The translations under genes were made by a program, and so were the position numbers. Below the pieces are notes generated by a model that worked only from the letters and a program-made list of their open reading frames with translations, had not been told where the DNA came from and made no database searches. Shown here piece after piece: positions 13,560-22,160 of a DNA stretch of 64,000 bases; within the stretch, counting starts at the first letter, position 1, and every line of letters begins with the position of its first letter. This DNA is from Acephala macrosclerotiorum (lineage: Eukaryota > Ascomycota > Leotiomycetes > Helotiales > Mollisiaceae), in assembly GCA_014904845.1 (NCBI GenBank), contig MU119284.1, positions 1 through 64,000 on the forward strand. The letters run 5' to 3'.

Positions 13560-14420
13560 AACTCTTTGCCATTGTGAACAAATGGAGCCAGAAAGAGTAT
13601 TTCTGGTAGATTTAGGATACCTGCTCTTGATCCAGCCTTTCCAAGTCAAGTGCTGCTCGCAAAGCAAGCGTCTGTTCAATCCTAGCTGCAACGCGTAGAG
13701 CTCCACTGTTGATTTCACTAACCAATATAGTACTGTGCTGGATCAAAGCTCTTCAGCATCATCTGGCGAAGGGGCTAAGCAGTCCGCGTAGCGGTAGAGT
13801 ATGATCAAAGCCTTCAGTGCCGACATTTCGTTGTTCTGGTGCAGGCCACCTTTGAGGATTTGTAGAATTTTGGGCATCAACATTTCCCTCAAGTGCTCAC
13901 CTCTTGACAGAAATCGAGCTGTGACGTAGCAGATACAGTATACAAGCGGAATATTTGTGTCGATGAGGTGATTTGCATCTTGAATATCGTCTATGTCCAA
14001 AACGGGAATGTTTTGCAGTAGCTTCTCACAGAATCTATAGCGTGTTAGATATCATCCCCCAGAATCAGAATATCTTACATTTTAATTGTGCCTCGCAAAT
14101 CTCTCTTCGGAATTTTGATGTCCTCGTCGAGTGCGAGAGATTTCGTGTTGCGGCTCTTGGAAATGACAATGAATTGACATTCTTTTCCTGCTTTGTTGCA
14201 TCTGACGCATGGAGGGTTGTCAGAGCCCTCACATTTGACCTAGCTTTGTGGTTAGCACTTGTACAATACATTGGGATTAGGACTTCAGGTACTTGCTTTC
14301 ATCTAACAGCACCGATCGCAAGCATGAGTAGCTGGAGGAGGTTTTGCGGATGATTGCCGAGGGCTTTCCTGATCTCCTGGTGGTGTTGGACGGGCATCGG
14401 ACGAACGGTTAGCTGGGCTG
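13560..14420 (-). pseudogene. Zn(II)2Cys6 transcription factor remnant
   Basis: The minus strand encodes the zinc cluster in two pieces: CDRCC-stop-MK, then, after a 57-base intron (14240-14296), VKCEGSDNPPCVRCNKAGKECQF. A second intron (14035-14078) leads into a Leu-rich segment (FCEKLLQNIPVLDIDDIQDA...) typical of the middle of fungal C6 regulators, followed after a TGA by YWLVKSTVELYALQLGLNRR. Disabling changes: TAG at 14303-14305 inside the zinc cluster and TGA at 13743-13745. Both are explained by C-to-T changes, and the neighbouring TGT codon could come from CGT. No in-frame ATG was found upstream of the zinc cluster. The first intron again appears to have a GC donor (AAA/GCAAGT). Confidence 0.8.
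14240..14296 (-). other. probable GC-AG intron inside the zinc cluster
   Basis: The donor reads GCAAGTACC and the 3' end TGCTAACCACAAAGCTAG. Its removal joins MK to VKCEG in the canonical Zn2Cys6 spacing. No GT donor gives that frame. Confidence 0.55.
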
Positions 14421-14421
14421 C

Positions 14422-14655
14422 TCAGGATTCATCCGACTTCTGGGTCCGGCATGATGCATGTTCGGAGTTTCTGCCGAGTTTCAAATCGCGGATCATAAAC
14501 AAAAGGCTCTGTATTGCCGTCAATATCGGTGCCAATCGAAGAGCACCACCCATGGGAGAACCTCGATAGGAGAAGAGATTCGTGTGAATAGTTTCAATGT
14601 CGGAGGGTTTGAGGTTGAGGAAACTGAGAAAGAGGAGGTTTGTCGAAGTCGGCAA
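14422..14655 (-). other. 77-residue open frame, unrecognised
   Basis: MPTSTNLLFLSFLNLKPS... to SDES. No domain recognised; it abuts the regulator pseudogene. It could be part of a decayed gene, because the same strand continues with open sequence after the stop (TVRPMPVQHHQEIRKALG). Existence as a gene is doubtful. Confidence 0.2.
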
Positions 14656-15371
14656 GAAGGACAGAGAAGCCGACGCTAGCAGCTAGCCTGGATGCGCCTT
14701 CGTACCTCAATTCATCTCCTCACTCTCTTCTGCACGAAATGCTATCATGATACAAAAGAGCCACAAGTGTGCATCGCGAGAGCCTGTCTCAGGGGTTTAT
14801 GATACCTTGTGGAATTAAGGGAAAAACCGAGGCATAAGTGTTGGCGCAGCTGGTGGTCCAACACGCCAGCCACATTAATTTCCTTCCAGCCACACCTGCC
14901 AGGTCAGCCCGGGAGCTGATCATGTGTATTCTCAATATCTCAGATTTCTCCTTCGCTATTGTGCTGGAATTTCCTTACTGGGTCTTCAAGGCCATCAAGA
15001 TCTACGCTCGCTTTCCACCATCATTCTTTCCATGGCTGAGCACGATTTCATTTTTATATCGGTTTTTGTGATATAGAAAATTGCCTGAATCCGGTAGTGC
15101 AGGCACCCTGTTCCTTCGCCGGCTCTCCTTTCTCCTCTCGTTCTCATCTTCAGATAATGGGAATCGGACGACAATCAAACACGCTCAGCCTCACGTTATT
15201 TTATACAAGGCTTTGAACACTCGGTGTCCCACCGACCTAAAATCTTGAACACTGTGTCACCAATCACTTGCGGACCGGCACACCCATTCGTCAGACTCGG
15301 CCATCTCGACACAACTGAATCTTCTCGGAACACACTCTATCAAAATCAAACACCCGAACACCCAACAAACG
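14656..15371. other. intergenic, nothing recognised
   Basis: No domain, RNA gene or repeat could be seen in this stretch. Confidence 0.5.
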
Positions 15372-15518
15372 ATGGTAGACACTTTCGACAAAACAATGGC
15401 CGACAGAGCGCGAGAATCCTTGGCCGACCCAGCAACGCGCGAAGCTCTCATCAATCGACCTATCATAAAGACTATGACACTAACTATCTACGGCGCACCA
15501 GCATCTGAGGGTGTTTAG
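15372..15518 (+). CDS. possible 48-residue small protein
   Basis: ATG at 15372 opens MVDTFDKTMADRARESLA... and ends TIYGAPASEGV with TAG at 15516-15518. The composition (acidic/basic helix then a short hydrophobic strand) looks more protein-like than neighbouring frames. No homologue recognised; it could also be the first exon of a decayed gene, since the frame reads VSKFTTEEQ after the stop. Confidence 0.2.
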   Translation: MVDTFDKTMADRARESLADPATREALINRPIIKTMTLTIYGAPASEGV

Positions 15519-15780
15519 GTCTCGAAATTCACAACAGAAGAGCAGTGAAGGAATATAATCGGCTTCCAATAACAACAGACGTGAACATCACGCGAATTTT
15601 GAGGATAGCACTGATGCGAGGAGAGCGGGAATCGTTGCAAGCAATGTATAGGATATAGTACCGCAGAAACAGACGATACATCAGAATAGCGAACAACGCT
15701 CCACGGGGACAGCCAAGATTTCAAATAGGACGAGAAACAAATTCCACATACTCCCAACGTTCTCATGTTTCCTTTTGGCC
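15519..15780. other. short intergenic stretch
   Basis: Nothing recognised; it lies 3' of the dehydrogenase pseudogene. Confidence 0.5.
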
Positions 15781-16891
15781 TCACAACCACGTCTCATCGA
15801 GCTTCAACTCCTCGTTAACAAATTCCCAAATCTTGCGACGACATTCAGGATCCCTCGTCTGAGGCATTGGCTCCTCTTCCCAAATTCTATTGCAATATCT
15901 CCCACCACCACCAATGGCTTTGCCATTCGCTGTTTCTTGCCTCAAACCCCATTCTGGTGCTGTCGCAGCATAAGTGATTGCAAGACTGCCCTGCTGGGAA
16001 TCAATCGCAATATATTTCATCAACACACGAAGACTCCATTCAAGCCAGCTCATAGACTTTGATTTCTCCGGAGACAGTGCGACCCATATGTTTGTTTTGA
16101 CATATCCGGGATGGACGCCTTGGATCACGATATGTTTATACCGGTCATGCTCCAACATTCGAGCTTGGAATTCTGTGAGCTAGGTTTGGAAGTATAGCTT
16201 GTTATTTTTATATGCGCTTTTGCCGCTATTGGCGTTTGAGAGGTTGAAGGTGCCGAAGTATTGTATGCAGGAGGTCGTGCATGTTATTCTAGGAGATGAA
16301 GCACGTGCTAGTGAGGGGAGTAATATCTTGGTGAGGAGAACGTGAGATAGGAAGTTCACCTTGGGAAGGATCAGCAATTGCTCTCTGGATGCCTGGATGC
16401 TGGATGGTTCTCACCTGATGGATGAGGTCAAATCCATCAACCGTGTGCCTCGTCTTACTCAACACCCCTCCTAACCCCGCATTATTAACCAAAATATCAA
16501 GCGCTTGACCCCTCTCCAACCACCGCTTCCCAAACCCCTCAACACTCTTCAAACTACTCATATCACATTCCCACCACTCAAACACCGTATCTTCATGTCC
16601 CGCATCCAAAGCAGCACTTTTCAACTCCTCAACAACAACATCAGGATGCGGTTCATGTGGAGGCGGCTCCCTACATCCAAGAATGATATTCGCACCCCAT
16701 TTCGCGAATTGAAGAGCCGCTTCTCGTCCCACGCCACTGTTTCCTCCAGTTAGGATGATCCATTTGTTGTGAAGATCGACGGTGGGAATTGTTAGGTGCC
16801 GGAAGTTGACTCCTTTAATTGCTTGCCAGCGGCACCACCATTGAGAGGGAATTGGGAATGTTGTTTCTTCTCTGTCACCTTGGTTCGTCAT
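15781..16891 (-). pseudogene. short-chain dehydrogenase with a single nonsense codon
   Basis: Two exons (16415-16891, 15781-16359) and a 55-base intron give 351 codons of a classical SDR of the retinol dehydrogenase/WW-domain oxidoreductase type. Motifs: TGGNSGVG at residues 48-55 (NADP-binding turn), NNAG at 136-139, and catalytic Y-K-N-N-K downstream of the TTS serine region. HPGYVKTNIW and a complete C-terminus follow. The only defect seen is TAG at 16180-16182 (codon 219), where the family has Trp (YFQ-W-LTE). The change is a C-to-T on the plus strand in a CpA context (gCAgg to gTAgg at the base level), the preferred RIP context. The rest of the gene looks healthy, so inactivation appears recent; a sequencing error or readthrough is possible. 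Confidence 0.85.
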
Positions 16892-17025
16892 TGCATCGAA
16901 ATATCGAGGAAAGGATCACTTTATTATTTCAAGGTGGCAGAAAGGCTGCATATAATATCTTACGAGACTTGAAACGTCGGGATAATCTGACTCCGACTGG
17001 GTCGAATGGCATTCTTACTTCCTTA

Positions 17026-17308
17026 CGAGCCTGGGATCATAAGTCTGTGCTTTTCAGGCTGTTCTCAGGCTACTTTTTCGCGAAGAACTTCAAAGTCCAC
17101 GCCGTTACTTAAAAAGTATAAAATAACTACAAATTAAAATCTTTTAAGACCGTAGTTTATTGTTTAACAAAAGCTAAAGCATCTTTTTACCAATTAATTA
17201 AGTATCTTTATATTTTGATTCAAAAGTCGATATTCGGTTTCAGCGTTTATTTGTTAGCGAGAAGCCCTGAAAAGCCCTGAAAAGCACAGACTTATGATCC
17301 CAGGCTCG
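17026..17308. mobile_element. PIF/Harbinger-like MITE, copy 1
   Basis: A 283-base element with terminal inverted repeats CGAGCCTGGGATCATAAGTC... and its complement at the right end. It is flanked by the 3-base duplication TTA (17023-17025 and 17309-17311). The interior is AT-rich and has no coding capacity. The same family occurs at 54028-54276 and, diverged, at 38427-38688. A TWA target duplication is characteristic of PIF/Harbinger. Confidence 0.88.
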
Positions 17309-17544
17309 TTACTGGTACCCATAAGAGGAGGGCGATGAGAAAATCAAAAATTCGCAACTTTCAAACGGCTGTTGATGACTTTCAAACGAAAATGCCACTA
17401 AAAACACACATGGTGAAAACAATCCGATGTGATGATAGACCGCAACGAGCCGAGGTGCGAGCGCAAGTCGTCTCGAGCCCGTACATTTCGTATAGCTTAC
17501 CTAGCATGTGTCAGCAAATCGACCGCTGTTAACCTAGAGTCCGC

Positions 17545-17850
17545 AGCAACCACTATAGAGACGTGCCTTTTTATGCTGTTTTAGTGCATATGCTGCACGC
17601 TAAGCTTAGATCCTCGCACTTTCACTGGCTCAAATTGAGGGTATGTAACACGCACCCCTACTATACTAATTTAAAGTTTTTATAAAAAGTTTAATAAAAA
17701 CCAAGTGCGTGCGATTAGGGTACTACTTAATAAGGAGTGCGTATCACGTATCCTCAATTTGAGCTAATTAGAGCCCGAGGATTTAAGCTTAGCGCGCAGC
17801 ACATGCACTGAAACAGCATAAAAGGGTACGTCTTTTTTGTAGTGGTTGCT
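17545..17850. mobile_element. foldback inverted-repeat element
   Basis: The left arm starts AGCAACCACTATAGAGACG and the right arm ends with the diverged complement (…TTGTAGTGGTTGCT). The arms extend for roughly 150 bases each, so almost the whole 306-base element can fold on itself. Differences between arms are mostly C/T or G/A, as RIP would produce. No target-site duplication was identified and no protein is encoded. Confidence 0.8.
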
Positions 17851-18068
17851 AAACCCCGCAGCTGCCATACGCTACAATTAGCACAAGTACTACCGGACGG
17901 ATGTCTGAGTAGCAACTCATCACATGGCAACCACAAAGCTAAGACATCACGAATTAAAAACACCTCGGCTCCAAGACTAACTAGCCAAAGTCAATCGCAT
18001 CGCCGGGAGGATCTATTACGTAGTAGCCCAGGACAGAACAAGATCTACCCCATGGGGTACACCACATA

Positions 18069-18317
18069 CGGAGGTACAGCGGTTAAGTATTTATATAGCG
18101 CTAGTAAGGGTTTAAACTTTGCCTTTTTTGCATTATAATCATAACGCATTTTTAAAATATAAAAGCTAAATAAGTGTATAATGCATTTTTTTAGGGATTA
18201 TTTTACTATTTTAATAAAGTTTTTTTGTTAAAAGTAGCGAAAGTTATAATATATTAAAATCATATGTAGCGTTCAGACCCCTGTCTATTGTATGAATATT
18301 TGACCGCTGTACCTCCG
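18069..18317. mobile_element. MULE-type MITE upstream of the MFS gene
   Basis: Inverted ends CGGAGGTACAGCGGT(T/C)AA...ACCGCTGTACCTCCG bound a 249-base AT-rich element. Both flanks carry TACACCACATA (18058-18068 and 18318-18328), an 11-base direct duplication; it is 9 bases if the repeat is taken to start at ACGG. A 9-11 base duplication is typical of Mutator-like elements. The element ends 142 bases before the start codon of the MFS transporter. Confidence 0.88.
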
Positions 18318-18333
18318 TACACCACATATGGAG

Positions 18334-18377
18334 CTCGTGGAGAGGGGAAACTTCTCTCGTGGAGAGGGGAAACTTCT
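18334..18377. repeat. perfect 22-base tandem duplication
   Basis: CTCGTGGAGAGGGGAAACTT plus CT occurs twice head to tail in the proximal upstream region of the MFS gene, between the MITE and the start codon. It could double a promoter element. Confidence 0.9.
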
Positions 18378-18459
18378 CTCGTTCCCCTCCTCGAAAGCCG
18401 TTCTGTTGCACTCTATCCTCTTCATCTCAAGCATCACTTCAAGCTTTTGACAGATCAAG

Positions 18460-20380
18460 ATGGCTTCACGACATTTTGCCGCCCACGATGAGTCTACTGA
18501 GAAAGTCCCAGGTACTCCTCCTGAACACCTTGAGGTAGCACGCACAAACACCTCCTCACCAGAAGAATCGAAGAACATCGAGCTCATTCGCACAATTTCG
18601 CGTGTGCCGGGAAACTTGAAATACTATGAGAAGAATGGACTTCGCACTGAAGGGGATGGGATGGACCATACCCACTACAACCCTGTAGATATCAACACCT
18701 CTTGAGTCTTCTTTATACTGACGAAATCCACAGAGATCCCTCAGATTCATCATGACCGTCCTAGGCTGCTCTTTCGCTTTGGCAGGGTCGCAAATCATTT
18801 CTCTCCTCTACCTCACGCTCGGCACCACAATCGCACTTGCTCTCAACGCCTCCAACCTCCTCATCTGGCTCCTCACAGCCGGCATTGTAGCACAAGGAGC
18901 CCTCGCCCCCTTCGTCGGACCACTCGCCGACCTCTTCGGTCGCAAATCTCTCTTCCTCGTAGGACTCGCCTGCTCCATGCTCGGTGGCATCCTCTGCGCC
19001 TCCACTCCAAACGCGGCCGGCTTTCTCGCGGGACAAGTATTCTTCGGCTTCGGATCTGTCATTCAAGAACTTCTCTCTATCTCGGTCGTCGCTGAGATTG
19101 TGCCCACGGCGAAGAGAAGCATGTACGCTGCTTTGATTCTTACTTCGATTATTCCATGGGCCCCTGGGACAGCGTATGCCAATTTCATTGCGGAGGCGAG
19201 TTGGAGGTGGATTGGATGTACGTTGGCTATTTGGCATGCGATTACTTTCGCTATCCTGGCGTGGTTTTATCGTCCGCCTCCGAGAGTTAACGCGCTTGGG
19301 TTGTCGAGGAGGGAGATGATTGGTCGGATCGACTTTGTTGGAGGGTTCCTCATCACTATGGGTATGCTTTTGTTCCTCATCGGGCTTAATTGGGGTGGCC
19401 AGCAGTACTCTTGGGATTCTGCTCATGTTATTGCTTTCCTTGTCGTTGGGGGTGTACTCATCATTGCGTTTGGGTTCTGGGAGTGGCTGTTCGCTCTTTA
19501 TCCTCTGTTCCCACGCAGGATGATTCATGCGCCGAGACCTTTCTTTTGCTTGATGTTCGTCATCTTTGCAGCTGGTATTAACTATGTTGCGATCGTGGTC
19601 TTCTGGCCCATTGAGTCCATCAGCGTCTACGGGTCAAATCGCAACGAGACGGGAATCAACACTCTTCCCATTGGACTTGGGATGTTGGGAGGTGCGATCC
19701 TGTCCGCAATCCTCATAGGTATCTTCCAAAAGAGAGTCACCTTCATCATGACATTCTTCTGTGTCATGCAAACAGTCGGTAAGTCTCCCATCCCAATCCC
19801 CAATCTTCCCACTCTCAATTAACACCCTCCAGCCGCAGCATGTCTCGTCACCGTCAACCCGCACTCCATCAGCACAGCCTTCGCACCCATAATTCTCTCC
19901 CTCATCGGAACTGGTGGCGTCCTAGTCCCCAACCAAGTAATAGTAACCGTTATCACGCCGGACGACCTCATCGCCTCCGTTACGGCCCTAACCGTCGGTC
20001 TCCGCGCCCAAGCCCAAGTCCTCGGCCTCTCAATCTTTTACAACCGCTACGTCTACCAAGTAACCACCAAGAGCTACAAAACCATCGTGCCGGCTCTAAT
20101 CATCTCGGGAGTCTTCGATATCGATACGATTACGAGTTTTATCACGGATTTGACGGCGGTGCCGTTTAAAGAGTTGTACTTGATGATTCCGGGATTGGTG
20201 GGGAGTGCGAATGCTGCAAATTATGAGATGACGGCTAAAGCGGTGGTGGAGTGTTTTAGTGAGGCGATTAAATTTGTTTGGTGGATTACGGTTCCGTTTG
20301 GGGTTTGTGCTTGTGTTGTTGCGGCATTTATGGGGGATGTGTCGCAGTATATGGATGAGCATGTTGCGGTTGTGTTGTAG
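18460..20380 (+). CDS. MFS efflux transporter, TRI12-like, 14 membrane segments
   Basis: Three exons (18460-18684, 18734-19778, 19833-20380) with 49- and 54-base introns give 605 residues. The cytosolic N-terminus ends NLKYYEKNGLRTEGDGMDHTHYNP, a sequence style typical of TRI12-like pumps, followed by RSLRFIMTVLGCSFALAGSQ at the first membrane segment. The loop motif PLADLFGRKS (between TM2 and TM3) is the MFS signature A. About 14 hydrophobic segments follow, consistent with the DHA2/TRI12-like size. It probably exports a toxic or self-made metabolite at the plasma membrane by proton antiport; TRI12 itself exports trichothecenes in Fusarium, but that substrate should not be assumed here. Codons are intact throughout. 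A MITE and a 22-base duplication sit in the upstream region. Confidence 0.9.
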
Positions 20381-21459
20381 GGTGTTGTTGGGTGGCTGAT
20401 TGTTGAAACACAAGCTTGGTCCAAAAGCACAGATCAGATTTTCTGAAAGGAAACGAATGCATTTATTTCAACCTCTCAAATATCCGACTTCAAACTGACA
20501 TTTAAATGTGGTCGTTCACCAGCACATCGCTCAACCGAGTCCCCTAAAGTTACGGAATCTCACGGGAAAGCCACGCGTTTTGAACTCTTCTACATAACAT
20601 GATTGGTAATCCCGATGTCCTAGCTTTATTTGGGCATTCAAAGATTCTTTCATCGCAAACTCACAAACGGTAGTGCGTTCAGGTTTTTGACGATTGTACT
20701 GGTCGTGATGCGGGGCTTGAGAGTGAGGGGCAACCCCGCACCTCGGCCCCGAGTCATGTAGAACTCCACTGAAGGTCAAATCAAACCTAATGTAAAAATA
20801 AATGTTTCTTTCCAGATGAAAAAAAACATAAAAAATTTCACACATCCAAGAAGTGCATCGCGAAGATGAATCGATCGCGGCTCAGCGAGAATTTCTGCCG
20901 ACTCCGAAGGGCTGCGCGCTTTCATAATCCTACTCTACCAAAACGACAGTAAACAATATAACATATGCTATGAAATGCCAAGAACCAACCAGGAAGATCA
21001 CGAACCGCATCTCTGTGCTGAAATATGATCGACGACGAGCCTAATGTCAAGCTTTAAAATTAGGACCAGCAGTGCCCGCGAGACGACTTTACGGCAGCCA
21101 AGAAACCGAGAACGCATGACTTGCATAACTTGAACCAACTCATGAACAGATTATGCTGCTGCACAGCCCACAATCAAGTCATCACTGGACATCTATCTGG
21201 TCTCGCCCATACCGTGCGCTGCTAGTGTCAACTTTAACTATTTCCATCCACGACTCAACTGATCTCACGAAAATCATTCCCAGCAGCACCCAAAGTCGCG
21301 AATCTGATAATAGCAACAATTGCTCTTCAGACGAAAGCTAGCCTTCAATAAATTTCTAAATCTGCCTTATTCTTCGATCGGATGTCCGGCATAAATGCAC
21401 AGACAGCCCCAGACAGCCCCTGAAGTCTCAGACTCTTAGCGAGGATTAGCGAGTCCAAC
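20381..21459. other. intergenic, no convincing gene
   Basis: Short frames only (for example 20531-20845, minus) without recognisable domains. A small AGACAGCCCC direct repeat lies at 21400-21420. Confidence 0.5.
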
Positions 21460-21673
21460 CTCCACCGCGTCGAAAAAAGTGGCCGATTTTAGTATTCTGC
21501 CCAAGTGCGATAAACTCACAAAATATATGCACAAGTTCGCTAGTTTCTCGAGAATCAAATATAAGGGTTACAACCACTTTGCAGCGTGAGTAAATAGACA
21601 ATACAAAGTTGAGTAAGGGAGATTTTGGTGTTCTCGCTTGTTAAAATCGGCCATATTTTTCGACGCGGTGGAG
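21460..21673. mobile_element. small inverted-repeat element with 5-base duplication
   Basis: The ends read CTCCACCGCGTCGAAAAAAG... and the complement ...TTTTTCGACGCGGTGGAG, with the similarity continuing through GGCCGATTTTA (about 35 bases). Both flanks carry CCAAC (21455-21459 and 21674-21678). It is 214 bases long with no coding capacity. The superfamily is not clear from a 5-base duplication. Confidence 0.82.
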
Positions 21674-21678
21674 CCAAC

Positions 21679-22160
21679 CTCCTCCTGTCTCACAATCCCA
21701 AACACGAACTACAGTTTCAGAAAATCTCGAGTTGCTGACAGGATGCAAGATCTCGACCATCGATTAGATCGCCTCTCGTGAAAGGAAGTGGCTCGTTCCG
21801 AGAACGCTGTCATAGCTTCTTCCTCAGTGGGCATTTCGAAGCGGTACGCTCCGCCCCAACTGGCTGGTGTCGTCAACTGTCTTACCCCATAACAGGAGGA
21901 TGATCATGTAGATAGGAGCCATGCCTTACCAATGACGAGTTTCATTGGGTGAAAGAGGCTTAATGGGCTTTAGCATCTATCGTGGGTCCCACCACCACAT
22001 TATTCTCTGGGTCCTTCTTTTCTGGCCCTATATTCTTGTTCTTTTCTTTAATCGATACTATTGTAATTCTTACCCTCTTTAACTTGTCTTTCTTGGGCAG
22101 GTCCCTGATTATTTTCTTCTATTCTATTCTATTGAGCTGGATCTCCTTTTTAAATTCCTT
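21679..22160. other. upstream region of the Ser/Thr-rich protein gene
   Basis: The last 150 bases are T- and TTC-rich, like a fungal promoter or 5' leader. An overlapping hydrophobic 63-residue frame (21982-22173) probably reflects this T-richness. Confidence 0.45.

Noticed and set aside
18761..19528. 255-residue minus-strand frame
   Set aside because: Antisense of the MFS transporter; charged low-complexity residues are the complement of hydrophobic codons.
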